Notes: generated by a model not told the origin, from the sequence alone. Counted from the stretch's first letter, positions 18,033 through 27,982 are shown. The stretch: 45,146 nucleotides of DNA from Muribaculaceae bacterium (GCA_017505535.1 JAFVPD010000026.1:1-45146); one strand, 5' to 3'. Translations and numbers: made by a program.

Positions 18033-18644
18033 TTAGTTTTGAATTTGACCTTTAATATAATCCGCTATCAACTTGATTGCAATATGATTATCTCCACCTT
18101 GTGGTATTATTACATTTGCATATTGTTTTGTTGGTTCAATATATTTGTTATGCATAGGTTTTAGCACATCTTGATATCGGTCAATAACCATCATTGGGGT
18201 GCGTCCTCTCTCAACACAATCTCGTGATATAACACGTATCAAACGATCATCGGGATCGGCATCAACAAAAACCTTTATATCTAACATTTCTCGCAACGTG
18301 TCATCATTCAACACCAAAATACCTTCTACAATCACAACGTCACATGGCTCAATTTTGATTGTTTGCGATTGACGAGTACATGTCAGATAGGAATATGTTG
18401 GCATTTCAATTGATTCACCCTTTTTAAGCGCATTCAAATGTTCTACAAGCAACGACCATTCAATTGCCGCCGGTTCATCAAAGTTAATCTTAGATCGTTC
18501 CTCAACAGGAATATGACTTGAATCTTTATAATATGAATCTTGTGGCATTACCGCTACTTTATCTGACGGCAACATACTTACGATTCTATTTACAACGGTT
18601 GTCTTTCCCGAACCGGTTCCTCCGGCAATACCAATAATGAGCAT
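18033..18644 (-). CDS. udk: uridine kinase
   Basis: 203 residues, the normal size. P-loop GGTGSGKTT at residues 8-16, the uridine-binding segment MPQDSYYKD near residue 35, and the lid arginines in RDCVERGR. It phosphorylates uridine and cytidine to the monophosphates in the pyrimidine salvage pathway, in the cytosol. It is first in a pair with lptB. Confidence 0.93.
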   Translation of the reverse strand: MLIIGIAGGTGSGKTTVVNRIVSMLPSDKVAVMPQDSYYKDSSHIPVEERSKINFDEPAAIEWSLLVEHLNALKKGESIEMPTYSYLTCTRQSQTIKIEPCDVVIVEGILVLNDDTLREMLDIKVFVDADPDDRLIRVISRDCVERGRTPMMVIDRYQDVLKPMHNKYIEPTKQYANVIIPQGGDNHIAIKLIADYIKGQIQN

Positions 18645-18752
18645 TTATTTTTTGCATTTTGTATTTATTACTACAAACTTAGTAAAAAAAACGGAGCTAA
18701 CAATAATAAATAATCCAAAAAAGACCAGATATTGGCATTATAGGAAAAATCT

Positions 18753-18798
18753 CTTGCATTTTCAGCTATTGAAAATGCCAAGAAAATAGCTAACTTTG
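18753..18798 (+). promoter_or_regulatory. mlaE promoter with an overlapping palindrome
   Basis: TTG (18769-18771), 19 bp, TAACTTTG (18791-18798), which starts transcription near 18802. A palindrome with 12-bp arms, one interrupted by a single extra C (CTTGCATTTTCA around a 5-nt centre, 18753-18782), covers the -33 box. It could be a repressor operator. Confidence 0.55.
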
Positions 18799-18823
18799 CA
18801 ACTTAATTAATGGATTTTTAATT

Positions 18824-19573
18824 ATGACCATAAAATCATCGATTGAAACTTTTGGCAAATATTGCCTTTTTATAAAGCGAGTGTTCACTATTCCCGATAG
18901 GTGGGCTGTTTTTTTTAAACGCACTGTTTTAGAAATAACTAAATTAGGAGTTGATTCTATCCCTCTTGTGCTCATTATTGCGATTTTTATTGGTGCTGTA
19001 ATTGCAATTCAAATGCAATTAAATATTATGTCACCACTAATTCCGGCCTACTCAGTTGGTTTAGCGACTCGTGAAATCGTGCTTCTTGAGTTTTCATCGT
19101 CTATTCTTGGACTTATTCTTGCAGGTAAAGTAGGGTCCAATATCGCATCAGAAATTGGGACAATGAGAGTCACCGAACAAATCGATGCGCTTGAAATAAT
19201 GGGTGTTAATTCAAGTAATTTCCTTGTACTTCCAAAGATTATTGCATTTTTGATTTTTATGCCGGTACTTGTGATCTTTTGTATGGTAACATCGCTTTTT
19301 GGAGGTTATTTAGTAGCTATATTTACCGATTTGTTCCCCGCTTCAAGATATATTTATGGAATACAAACCATGTTCAACGAGTGGTATGTATGGTATGCTT
19401 TGATTAAATCATTGGTATTCTCGTTCATAATCACATCTGTTGCAGCCTATTTCGGATACTATGTAAAGGGAGGTGCTTTACAAGTTGGGAAGGCAAGTAC
19501 TAATGCGGTTGTATCAAGCAGTATTCTCATTCTATTACTTGACGTCGTTCTCACTAAACTTTTGTTACAATGA
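18824..19573 (+). CDS. mlaE: MlaE-family lipid transport permease
   Basis: 249 residues with about five membrane helices. The MlaE/YrbE signature is seen in the FIGAVIAIQMQ stretch near residue 55 and the LAGKVGSNIASEIGTMRVTEQ region near residue 100 (residues divided here for brevity). It is the inner-membrane permease of the Mla system, which moves phospholipids between the outer and inner membranes to keep outer-membrane asymmetry. Its stop overlaps the start of mlaF by 4 bases. No MlaD gene is in the window. Confidence 0.92.
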   Translation: MTIKSSIETFGKYCLFIKRVFTIPDRWAVFFKRTVLEITKLGVDSIPLVLIIAIFIGAVIAIQMQLNIMSPLIPAYSVGLATREIVLLEFSSSILGLILAGKVGSNIASEIGTMRVTEQIDALEIMGVNSSNFLVLPKIIAFLIFMPVLVIFCMVTSLFGGYLVAIFTDLFPASRYIYGIQTMFNEWYVWYALIKSLVFSFIITSVAAYFGYYVKGGALQVGKASTNAVVSSSILILLLDVVLTKLLLQ

Positions 19574-20334
19574 TCGAAGTTAAAAATGTTACAAAATCGT
19601 TTGATGGTAAAACGATTTTACACAATATTGATGCAAAATTCTATGCAGGCAAGACTAACTTGATAATCGGCCAAAGCGGTTCGGGTAAAACCGTTTTAAT
19701 GAAATCAATCGTTGGCCTTGTACGTCCCGAAGAGGGGCAAATTCTATACAATGGTCGAGACGTCATGCAGATGAATCAAATGCAAATTAAAGACCTTCGC
19801 AAAGAAATTGGAATGCTTTTTCAGGGCTCTGCTCTATTTGACTATGAAACAGTATTGGGCAATGTCATGTTTCCCCTCGTGATGTTCACCGATATGCCTC
19901 AAAAAGAGATGAGAGAACGTGCATTGTTCTGTCTCGAGCGTGTAAATCTGAAAGGTGCCGACAAAAAATATCCATCTGAGCTATCCGGCGGTATGCAAAA
20001 ACGCGTTGCGATTGCTCGCGCTATTGCGCTCAATCCCAAATATCTCTTTTGCGACGAACCAAACTCCGGTCTTGACCCGAAAACGTCAATTCTAATTGAT
20101 GAATTATTGCACGATATAACCGAAGAATATCAAATGACAACCATTATAAACACCCACGACATGAACTCGGTTTTGGGAATTGGTGAAAATATTATTTTTA
20201 TAAACAAAGGCCACAAAGAGTGGGTAGGGGATAAGAGTCAAATTTATTCTGCCGACAATCAAGCATTAAATGACTTCGTATTCGCCACTGACCTTTTCCA
20301 AAAAGTCAAAGATTACGTTTCAAAGAATCAATAA
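19570..20334 (+). CDS. mlaF: MlaF-type ABC transporter ATP-binding protein
   Basis: 254 residues. Walker A GQSGSGKTV near residue 34, signature LSGGMQKR near residue 139, Walker B YLFCDEPNSGLDP and H-loop NTHDMNS. The Asn in place of Thr or Phe after EP is normal variation. It is the energising subunit for MlaE; the 4-base ATGA overlap couples them. A strong terminator follows immediately. Confidence 0.92.
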   Translation: MIEVKNVTKSFDGKTILHNIDAKFYAGKTNLIIGQSGSGKTVLMKSIVGLVRPEEGQILYNGRDVMQMNQMQIKDLRKEIGMLFQGSALFDYETVLGNVMFPLVMFTDMPQKEMRERALFCLERVNLKGADKKYPSELSGGMQKRVAIARAIALNPKYLFCDEPNSGLDPKTSILIDELLHDITEEYQMTTIINTHDMNSVLGIGENIIFINKGHKEWVGDKSQIYSADNQALNDFVFATDLFQKVKDYVSKNQ

Positions 20335-20368
20335 AATAAGCAAGGAGTTTGACTCCTTGCTTATTTTT
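20334..20368. terminator. bidirectional terminator between mlaF and uvrA
   Basis: A perfect hairpin, AATAAGCAAGGAGT with loop TTG, is flanked by A-rich and T-rich tails, so it can stop mlaF (plus) and uvrA (minus), which converge here. Confidence 0.9.
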
Positions 20369-20382
20369 CGTTGAAATATTCA

Positions 20383-23166
20383 TTACATTTTTTCTTTTAG
20401 GTAGCTACCCGTATAAGATTCTTTAATTTCTATTACTTCTTCGGGCGTGCCGGTTGCGACAACCATACCTCCTTTATCTCCGCCTTCAGGCCCCATATCG
20501 ATTATATAGTCAGCACATTTGATAATATCCATATTGTGCTCAATAATAATAACTGTATGCCCTTGATTTATAAGTCTATTAAATGAGTCAAGCAACGTAT
20601 TAATGTCGTGGAAGTGCAAACCGGTTGTTGGTTCATCAAATATAAACATCGTGGAGGCTGATTGTTCTTGACTTAAATAATATGCCAACTTAACTCTTTG
20701 GTTTTCACCACCTGAAAGAGTCGATGATGATTGCCCAAGTTTAATATAACCCAAACCTACATCTTTCAAAGGTTGTAACCTTTTCACTATTCTTTTCTCT
20801 GTAATGCCATTGGTTTCGCTGAAAAACTCTATTGCCTGATTTACAGTCAAATTCAATATATCACTGATATTTTTCCCTCGATATTCAATTTCCAAAACAT
20901 CATGTTTAAATCGTTTGCCATGACATGCTTCACACGGCATCGTAATGTCAGCCATGAACTGCATTTCAATGGTTATTGTTCCCTCGCCCTTACATTCGTC
21001 ACATCTTCCGCCATCAGCATTAAACGAGAAAAATGCGGCATTAAAGCCCATTTGTTTTGCGCTTTGTTGTTCAGAAAAAAGACGTCTAATTTCATCATAT
21101 GCCTTCAAATATGTAGCGGGATTACTCCTTGTTGATTTTCCAATTGGGTTTTGGTCAACAAATTCTACTGATTCAATCCTATACATATCCCCACGCAATA
21201 ATTTAAACGAGCCGGGGGCATCTGTAGTTTGTTCTAAATGACGCAACATCGCACGATACAATATATCCCTTACAAGAGTCGATTTACCGGAGCCACTAAC
21301 ACCGGTGACAACTGTTAAAACGCCCAATGGGAATTTCACATCAACATTTTTCAGATTGTGTTCTCGTGCGCCAACAATCTCTATATAGCTATTCCATTTG
21401 CGTCTAATCGAGGGTACTGGTATTACCAATTCTCCATTTAAATATTTCACCGTATAGCTATCGGTCTTCGTCCCTAATGAGGCCACGTCTCCTTGATATA
21501 TGATTTCTCCTCCTAAACGACCGGCCAATGGACCAACATCGATCAAATAATCGGCAGCCCTCATTATCTCTTCATCATGTTCTACAACTACTACAGTATT
21601 CCCAAGTTGCTGCAATTTACGCAATACTTCAATTAATTTTTTAGTATCACGAGAATGAAGACCAATACTGGGTTCATCTAATATATAGATTGAGCCGACA
21701 AGACTGCTCCCTAACGATGTCGCAAGATTTATTCGTTGACTTTCTCCGCCTGATAGGGTATTCGACATACGGTCCAGTGTCAAATATCCTAATCCCACAT
21801 CACATAAAAATGTGAGACGATTACGTATTTCAATTAGCAACCGAGAGGAAATTGCCAATTCCTGCTGAGATAATTCTATATTATCAAAAAACTTTTTCAA
21901 CAACTCAACAGGCATCGCTACAAGCTCTGAAATTGGTTTTCCTGCAACATAAACATACGATGCCTCTTTTCGCAATCTTTTACCTTGACACTCAGGACAA
22001 ATAGTTTTTCCACGGTATCGCGCAAGCATTACTCGATATTGTATCTTATATTGACTGGCCTCAACCATTTTGAAAAAATTATCTATGCACGGAAATTCGG
22101 CATCACCATCTCCATGCCACAAATAATCTTTTTCATCTTGTGTTAAATCTATATATGGGCGATGAATGGGGAATTGAAGGGTACTTGCTTTGTATATAAA
22201 TGCTTTTTTCCATTCACTCATTTTCTCACCTCGCCAACAAACTACAGCGTCGTCATATATTGAGACCATCGGATTTGGAATTACCAATGCCTCATCTATA
22301 CCAACTATACGTCCAAAACCCTCACAACGGGGACAGGCTCCAAATGGATTATTGAAATTAAACATTTGGTCATTGGGTTCCATGAATGAAATCCCATCAG
22401 ACTCAAACTTGCGTGAGAAATTGTATCTTTTGATGTCTTTATCAACCCAAACAAGCATCACGCACTCATCTTGTCCTTCAAAGAATGCGGTTTCTATTGA
22501 ATCGGCCAAACGACTCATTTCATCGCCTTCGTGTGTTACTGCTAAACGGTCTATCAAAAGGTCATATTCCGCTACATTGTCTTCAGTATTTATTATATCG
22601 TCAATCAAGATAAACTCTCCGCCTTTTACCAAGCGAGAGTAACCCTCTTTCAGATATATCTCCAACTGAGCCTTGAACGATCTATTATGTAATAATTTTA
22701 CAGGAGTTGCAATTGCAATTCGAGTTCCGTCGGGATAACCAAGAGCTGTATTTATTACATCTTCAATTGTATGTTTCTTCACCTCTTGTCCACTCACAGG
22801 GGATATTGTCTTTCCTATGCGACCATATAACAAGCGTAAATAATCATAAATCTCGGTTGACGTGCCCACTGTACTTCGTGGATTCCTTGTGTTAACTTTT
22901 TGCTCTATCGCTATTGCTGGAGGCAATCCTTTTATAAAATCGCATTCGGGCTTCGCCATCTTCCCCATAAATTGGCGGGCATAGGACGACAAGCTTTCTA
23001 CATACCGACGTTGTCCTTCGGCATATAACGTATCAAATGCAAGTGACGACTTTCCAGAACCTGATAGCCCTGTGATTACCACAAACTTATTTCGTGGTAT
23101 TGTCACATCAATATTTTTCAAATTATTGACACGAGCTCCTTTTATAATTATATCCTTCTCAGCCAT
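20383..23166 (-). CDS. uvrA: excinuclease ABC subunit A
   Basis: 927 residues. Two ABC ATPase modules: Walker A GLSGSGKSSLA (about 32-42) and GVSGSGKSTLV (about 615-625), with signatures LSGGESQRI and LSGGENQRV. It is the damage sensor of nucleotide excision repair, acting as a dimer with UvrB. The C-terminal zinc finger is complete (CDECKGEG and CEACHGKR). The N-terminal zinc module keeps only the second pair (CPRC); the first CxxC is replaced by a segment reading FESDGIS, which I believe is common in Bacteroidetes UvrA. The gene follows a two-gene ABC transporter in the same direction with a 10-nt gap. Confidence 0.95.
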   Translation of the reverse strand: MAEKDIIIKGARVNNLKNIDVTIPRNKFVVITGLSGSGKSSLAFDTLYAEGQRRYVESLSSYARQFMGKMAKPECDFIKGLPPAIAIEQKVNTRNPRSTVGTSTEIYDYLRLLYGRIGKTISPVSGQEVKKHTIEDVINTALGYPDGTRIAIATPVKLLHNRSFKAQLEIYLKEGYSRLVKGGEFILIDDIINTEDNVAEYDLLIDRLAVTHEGDEMSRLADSIETAFFEGQDECVMLVWVDKDIKRYNFSRKFESDGISFMEPNDQMFNFNNPFGACPRCEGFGRIVGIDEALVIPNPMVSIYDDAVVCWRGEKMSEWKKAFIYKASTLQFPIHRPYIDLTQDEKDYLWHGDGDAEFPCIDNFFKMVEASQYKIQYRVMLARYRGKTICPECQGKRLRKEASYVYVAGKPISELVAMPVELLKKFFDNIELSQQELAISSRLLIEIRNRLTFLCDVGLGYLTLDRMSNTLSGGESQRINLATSLGSSLVGSIYILDEPSIGLHSRDTKKLIEVLRKLQQLGNTVVVVEHDEEIMRAADYLIDVGPLAGRLGGEIIYQGDVASLGTKTDSYTVKYLNGELVIPVPSIRRKWNSYIEIVGAREHNLKNVDVKFPLGVLTVVTGVSGSGKSTLVRDILYRAMLRHLEQTTDAPGSFKLLRGDMYRIESVEFVDQNPIGKSTRSNPATYLKAYDEIRRLFSEQQSAKQMGFNAAFFSFNADGGRCDECKGEGTITIEMQFMADITMPCEACHGKRFKHDVLEIEYRGKNISDILNLTVNQAIEFFSETNGITEKRIVKRLQPLKDVGLGYIKLGQSSSTLSGGENQRVKLAYYLSQEQSASTMFIFDEPTTGLHFHDINTLLDSFNRLINQGHTVIIIEHNMDIIKCADYIIDMGPEGGDKGGMVVATGTPEEVIEIKESYTGSYLKEKM

Positions 23167-23176
23167 TAAACAAGGT

Positions 23177-24487
23177 TTATTTGTAGTTGATCCAACGAAT
23201 AAGGTCCTTTATTGTGGGTTTCTTGCCATACATAAAAATACCTACACGATATATCTTTGCTGCAACCCACACCATTGCAATAAACGACACATATAATAAC
23301 ACTAACGAGAGTATTATCTCCCATGTGGCGATACCGAATGGAATACGTGCCATCATTACCATTGGTGCTGTAAACGGTATCATTGACATAATCGTTGCCA
23401 AACTAGAATTAGGATCATTTACTACGGTCATTGATAATACCAAACCGATTATAATAGGGAACACCACAATTGATTGGAATTGACCTGCATCTTGAATATT
23501 ATCAACAGCCGATCCAATTGCAGCATAAATTGAAGAATAAAATAAAAATCCGCCTATAAGGAATAGCAATAGGAATCCAAATATTCCCAATACATATCCG
23601 ACATTGCTAATAATTGAAATGGCTTGAATCATTTCAGCATCATTTACAGCTGTTGCCATATTTATTGTGCCTGCATTATATGCCGAAACTTCACTCATCA
23701 CCTCGGCAGGAATTATCACTGGCAATAAAGCCCCGGAAACTACAGAGATGAGCACTGTCCATATTAAAATTTGAGTCACTGCAACCAACCCTATTCCAAT
23801 TATTTTTCCCATCATAAGTTGTGATGGTTTTATTGATGACACGACTATTTCAAGCACACGGTTATTTTTTTCTTCAATAATACTTGTCATGACCATTTGC
23901 CCATATAGTAATAAGAACATATACAACATTAACGTCATAATCATTCCTATAACATAAGACAATACCGATGAAGATGCATTTGACCCTTCTTCTTGATCAC
24001 TCCTAAATGTCTGCATAGACACCGTTGCTTCTACTTCGTTAAGTATTTTATCTAAGTTCTCTATGTTATATCCTTTTAAGCGATGGGCTTCAATCGCTTT
24101 TTCTATTTGAGATGTAATGTTCATCTCAATAGACATTGACGAAGCACCATTAGAATACAACGTTACACCCGATGGTTTTGTTAAAATCTCGCCATCTATC
24201 AATAGAATCCCATCTAGATCAGTTCTTGCCAATGCCGAATCAAGTGGAATATCAACTGAAACAAAATTCACTTCATCGCCATTTTTAAGGTGCTGACCAA
24301 TAAATCCACTATTGTCAATTACTGCAATTGTTTTTGAATCAGATGTTGACATTGACACAATTAAAGCCGGAGCGACCATCATTGCCAACATTAATATAGG
24401 CATAAGCAATGTGCTTATTATAAAACTTTTCTTTGATACTCGTTCAAGATATTCTCGACGAATTACAATTCCTATTTTTGAGTTCAT
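23177..24487 (-). CDS. ABC-2 type (NatB-like) transporter permease
   Basis: 436 residues. One N-terminal membrane helix (about 21-45), a large exported domain (about 46-175), and then five or six helices, the ABC2_membrane_3/NatB layout. The N-terminal basic RREYLERV segment is typical. It works with the ATPase encoded upstream at 24529-25452. Substrate unknown; NatAB relatives export sodium ions, others export antibiotics or peptides. Confidence 0.87.
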   Translation of the reverse strand: MNSKIGIVIRREYLERVSKKSFIISTLLMPILMLAMMVAPALIVSMSTSDSKTIAVIDNSGFIGQHLKNGDEVNFVSVDIPLDSALARTDLDGILLIDGEILTKPSGVTLYSNGASSMSIEMNITSQIEKAIEAHRLKGYNIENLDKILNEVEATVSMQTFRSDQEEGSNASSSVLSYVIGMIMTLMLYMFLLLYGQMVMTSIIEEKNNRVLEIVVSSIKPSQLMMGKIIGIGLVAVTQILIWTVLISVVSGALLPVIIPAEVMSEVSAYNAGTINMATAVNDAEMIQAISIISNVGYVLGIFGFLLLFLIGGFLFYSSIYAAIGSAVDNIQDAGQFQSIVVFPIIIGLVLSMTVVNDPNSSLATIMSMIPFTAPMVMMARIPFGIATWEIILSLVLLYVSFIAMVWVAAKIYRVGIFMYGKKPTIKDLIRWINYK

Positions 24488-24528
24488 TACTATAGTCTTT
24501 ATTTATTATTTTTCGCTCAATAACACTC

Positions 24529-25452
24529 TTATTGATTTGATGAATTTACCGCTTGAATAAATATATCATTTATCGTTGGTTTAACCTCAACAATGCCTCT
24601 GATATCAACCTTTTCGTTTGCAATAGTTATTACATCTCGCAACGAAGTATTTTCTTTTAAGTCAACAAACATTTGCACATCTGATGATTGAGGTACACTT
24701 TCTATTTGATAGGTTACTAAATCAGTTAAAGCGCTCTGTAAAACAGTTACATCGCCATTAAATGTCAACATGTATCTATTAGGTGAATAACTGTTGCGAA
24801 TATCATCTATTTTTCCTGATAAAATATTGCGCGATTTATTTATCAAGGTTATGTGGTCACATAATTCTTCCACACTTGACATGTTGTGGGTACTAAATAT
24901 TATTGTTGAGCCCGCATCACGCAATTTTAATATCTCTTCTTTTAGCATATTTGCATTTATAGGATCAAATCCAGAGAATGGCTCGTCAAAAATGAGCAAT
25001 TTGGGACGATGTAATACAGTTATAATAAACTGTACTTTTTGCGCCATTCCCTTTGACAATTCTTCAACTTTCTTATCCCACCAATTGAGTATATCAAATC
25101 GTTCAAACCACTCCTTTAACCGCTGAGTAGCTTCTTTTTTTGACAATCCTTTTAGTCGAGCAAAGAAAACGGCTTGCTCTCCAACTTTCATTTTTTTATA
25201 TAAGCCACGCTCTTCGGGCAAGTATCCAATATTATATACGTCTTGAGCATTTAAAATGTGGCCATCAAAATAAACATTTCCACTATCGGGAGCTGTAATG
25301 TGATTAATAATTCTAATTAAAGTTGTTTTTCCTGCTCCATTTGGTCCAAGTAGCCCATATATACACCCTTCCGGGACAGACAAACTCACATCATTTAAAG
25401 CAACATGTCCTGTATAGGACTTTGATACATTCTCGATTTTTAGTATATCCAT
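24529..25452 (-). CDS. ABC transporter ATP-binding protein (NatA-like)
   Basis: 307 residues. Walker [11 protein letters not shown] (about 36-45), Q-loop PEERGLYKKM, signature LSKGMAQK (a Gly-to-Lys change at the third position), Walker B LLIFDEPFSGFDP and H-loop STHNMSS. The PEERGLY motif and the C-terminal extension of about 90 residues fit the NatA/DUF4162 subgroup. It partners the permease downstream. Confidence 0.9.
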   Translation of the reverse strand: MDILKIENVSKSYTGHVALNDVSLSVPEGCIYGLLGPNGAGKTTLIRIINHITAPDSGNVYFDGHILNAQDVYNIGYLPEERGLYKKMKVGEQAVFFARLKGLSKKEATQRLKEWFERFDILNWWDKKVEELSKGMAQKVQFIITVLHRPKLLIFDEPFSGFDPINANMLKEEILKLRDAGSTIIFSTHNMSSVEELCDHITLINKSRNILSGKIDDIRNSYSPNRYMLTFNGDVTVLQSALTDLVTYQIESVPQSSDVQMFVDLKENTSLRDVITIANEKVDIRGIVEVKPTINDIFIQAVNSSNQ

Positions 25453-25529
25453 TGTTTAATTTAGTATTTATTTCTTTTAAATTAGACGCAAAAAACTCGC
25501 AAAAATTTCAACGACGAGCTAATATTTTG

Positions 25530-25537
25530 CAAAGTTA
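25530..25537 (-). promoter_or_regulatory. -7 box of the ABC exporter promoter
   Basis: TAACTTTG on the minus strand, about 78 nt before the ATPase start codon. No clear -33 TTTG is seen at the expected distance. Confidence 0.5.
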
Positions 25538-25591
25538 ATTATTTTGAGGCATTTCTATCGGCTCATTCTCGCAAATAATACCGATAAATAT

Positions 25592-25629
25592 AATTAGGAG
25601 GACAAGTTATTGAACTTGTCCTCCTTTTA
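25592..25629. terminator. hairpin terminator downstream of the HtrA gene
   Basis: AGGAGGACAAGTT with a 4-nt loop and its exact complement (13 bp). On the plus strand it ends in TTTT; on the minus strand, the direction of the HtrA gene, the following bases are AT-rich but not a clean U-run. Confidence 0.7.
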
Positions 25630-25654
25630 GTACTAACCTTGTTTTATGGGATTA

Positions 25655-27181
25655 TCATTCCGATAATGATACAGCAAAATAGTGTTTCTTTCCGGTAGGA
25701 TAGATTCCTGTTATAAACATTACTTTGTCATATTCATCACTTTTCATTATCGCTTTATATATCTTTTCGACATCTTCTTGTGAGCTTACTCGAGTGTTAT
25801 TTATATCAAGTATTATAAAGCCTTCTTTCATTCCTGCCGACTTAAATTTTCCATCTTTCAGTCCCACGACTTGTACCCCTGAACGTATTCCAAGTTGACG
25901 CATTGTTTCAGATGAAACTTTTTGGAACGCACAACCTAAATCCATCACATCACTAGCCTTGGTTATGTTTGTATTACCTTGATTGTTTCGCAATGTGGCA
26001 TTGACTGTTTGTTTCTTATTGTCTCTGACAAATGAAATGGTAATCTTATCACCTGGGCGATATTTGCTCATCTGCTCTTGGAGCTGTCCTGACGTATGAG
26101 TTTCAACTCCATTGATTTCTATTATAACGTCTCCTTCTTGCAATCCGGCCTCCATAGCAGCACTACGTTCTTCCACTTTTCCGACATACAATCCCGCATT
26201 TACTGCTGTAATATTCTTCTCTTTTGCAAGCTGTGGGGTGAGTTCTGAAAATGCAATACCCAATATTGCTCTTTGAACTGCTCCATATTGTTTTAGGTCG
26301 GTAATAATCTTTGTCACAATTGAGGAAGGTATAGCAAATGAATACCCTGCATAATTACCGGTTTGAGAATATATTGCGGTATTAATACCGACCAATTCTC
26401 CGTTGGTATTAACAAGCGCTCCACCTGAATTTCCGGGATTTACAGCAGCATCGGTTTGTATAAATGATTCTACACCCATTTGGCGACCATTTGTTACGCT
26501 TGAAATATTACGAGCCTTGGCACTTACAATTCCGGCTGTAACTGTTGAGGTAAAGCCAAATGGATTCCCTACAGCTAGAACCCATTCTCCAACTTTCAAA
26601 GCATCAGAATCGCCTATAGGAATAATGGGTAAATCTTCAGCATCAATTTTTATTAGCGCCAAATCGGTTGTTGCATCTGATCCAACAACGGTTGCATTAA
26701 AATTGCGATTATCATTTAGTGTAACCTCCAAACGTTCGGCACCATCAATCACATGATTGTTTGTTACAATATAACCATCGGAACTTATAATTACTCCAGA
26801 TCCCAAGCCCAATTGTTTTTGTTCTTGTTCCTCGGGTTGTTGCTGTTGTTGGCGTCTGCGATAGGGGTTCGGGCCAAAAAAGAAATCAAAAAATGGGTCA
26901 CTAAAAGCATCGCTTCCTGCGCGATAACTTGATCGAGGAGTTGCAAAACTCTTAATACTTACGACACCATTTACCGTATTTTCTGCCGCGTAAGTAAAAT
27001 CAGTGGGGGTAGTTGTGCGTTTTGATACAGTAAATAAGTTTGACACTTGACCTGAATCATTTGCAACAGAGCCATTGTTAACTTCATCAACTCCGACTCC
27101 TTGATTATTGGCACATGCTGTAATTGAACATGAAAAAGCAGCAAGCGATGCAAGCATGAATGTTTTTACTGATTTGTTCAT
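25655..27181 (-). CDS. degP: Do/HtrA family periplasmic serine protease
   Basis: 508 residues. Signal peptide with a cysteine near residue 23 (SITAC), so possibly a lipoprotein. The trypsin-like domain (about 90-305) has His in TNNHVIDGA, Asp in TTDLALIKI and Ser in GNSGGALVN. Two PDZ domains follow (about 310-395 and 420-500). A Pro/Arg/Gln-rich linker precedes the protease domain. It degrades or refolds damaged envelope proteins. DegP or DegQ naming is by family; either could apply. Confidence 0.92.
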   Translation of the reverse strand: MNKSVKTFMLASLAAFSCSITACANNQGVGVDEVNNGSVANDSGQVSNLFTVSKRTTTPTDFTYAAENTVNGVVSIKSFATPRSSYRAGSDAFSDPFFDFFFGPNPYRRRQQQQQPEEQEQKQLGLGSGVIISSDGYIVTNNHVIDGAERLEVTLNDNRNFNATVVGSDATTDLALIKIDAEDLPIIPIGDSDALKVGEWVLAVGNPFGFTSTVTAGIVSAKARNISSVTNGRQMGVESFIQTDAAVNPGNSGGALVNTNGELVGINTAIYSQTGNYAGYSFAIPSSIVTKIITDLKQYGAVQRAILGIAFSELTPQLAKEKNITAVNAGLYVGKVEERSAAMEAGLQEGDVIIEINGVETHTSGQLQEQMSKYRPGDKITISFVRDNKKQTVNATLRNNQGNTNITKASDVMDLGCAFQKVSSETMRQLGIRSGVQVVGLKDGKFKSAGMKEGFIILDINNTRVSSQEDVEKIYKAIMKSDEYDKVMFITGIYPTGKKHYFAVSLSE

Positions 27182-27244
27182 ATTAGATAATTGTTAAAAT
27201 TAATAATTCAACCTGTTAAAATTTAACTTTTGCTTATTTGACCG

Positions 27245-27252
27245 CAAATGTA
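27245..27252 (-). promoter_or_regulatory. -7 box of the HtrA promoter
   Basis: TACATTTG on the minus strand, a full TAnnTTTG match. A TTTG lies 22 bp upstream, slightly outside the usual spacing. The 5' leader is about 60 nt. Confidence 0.5.
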
Positions 27253-27399
27253 TGAAAAGTTTTAATCTTCCGCTCAAAAAAAATACACTCTTAATCTATT
27301 TTAATACAATCACGTTAATTCTTAATGAAATTTTTTATAAATAATGTCATAATCTTCACTTTTTGGTATAAACAATTATCCTATACAATTGTTTTTGAC

Positions 27400-27407
27400 T
27401 ATTTTTG
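27400..27407 (+). promoter_or_regulatory. -7 box directly before the NlpC/P60 start codon
   Basis: TATTTTTG ends 5 nt before the ATG at 27413, so the predicted start of transcription falls at or almost at the start codon. No good -33 box is seen. Confidence 0.4.
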
Positions 27408-27412
27408 TCTCC

Positions 27413-27919
27413 ATGAAACTAAAACACTTCTTTTTTATAATTACTATTCTGTTATTTACAGCTTGTAGCTCGTCTAAACAATCTGTAACTAACGAGAATT
27501 CCTATCAATCGACCCTCAATCAAACCAAACTAAAGGGTGATAAACTACGTGATGCAATAGTTAACGAAGCTCTTAAATGGAAAGGTGTAAAATACAAAAG
27601 TGGGGGAGAGTCACGTAAAGGAATAGACTGTTCCGGACTAACGATGACTGTTTACAACAAAGTTGTAGGCTATAAACTACCGCGAAATTCAGCAGCCCAA
27701 CAAAAACACTTGAAATCAATATCCAAGAAAAAATTAAAAAAAGGAGATCTTATATTCTTCTCTATAAAATCAAAGAAAGTAAACCATGTTGGACTTTATA
27801 TCGGAAACGGTAAAATGATTCATGCATCAAAAAGCCGAGGTGTTGCGATTGACAACATTTCCGATAAATATTATGTGAAACACTATCACTCTTCGGGAAG
27901 AGTTAAGGCTCTGTTTTAA
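27413..27919 (+). CDS. NlpC/P60 family lipoprotein, cell-wall peptidase
   Basis: About 168 residues from ATG at 27413, chosen because it gives a compact signal peptide ending in the lipobox FTAC (acylated Cys near residue 18). The NlpC/P60 domain (about 45-165) has the catalytic Cys in IDCSGLT and His in NHVGLYIG, with the third polar residue probably in HASKSRG. Such enzymes cut gamma-D-glutamyl-diamino acid bonds in peptidoglycan stem peptides. The protein is basic. It converges on tRNA-His with a shared terminator hairpin in between. Confidence 0.88.
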   Translation: MKLKHFFFIITILLFTACSSSKQSVTNENSYQSTLNQTKLKGDKLRDAIVNEALKWKGVKYKSGGESRKGIDCSGLTMTVYNKVVGYKLPRNSAAQQKHLKSISKKKLKKGDLIFFSIKSKKVNHVGLYIGNGKMIHASKSRGVAIDNISDKYYVKHYHSSGRVKALF

Positions 27920-27951
27920 TAATCAATTCTGACTATAGACAATTACATACA

Positions 27952-27981
27952 AAAAAAGAGATTGCGATCGCAATCTCTTTT
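27952..27981. terminator. palindromic terminator shared by nlpC and tRNA-His
   Basis: AAAAGAGATTGCGA followed directly by its complement is a near-perfect palindrome with A-rich and T-rich flanks, so it can stop both the lipoprotein gene (plus) and the tRNA (minus). Confidence 0.85.
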
Positions 27982-27982
27982 G

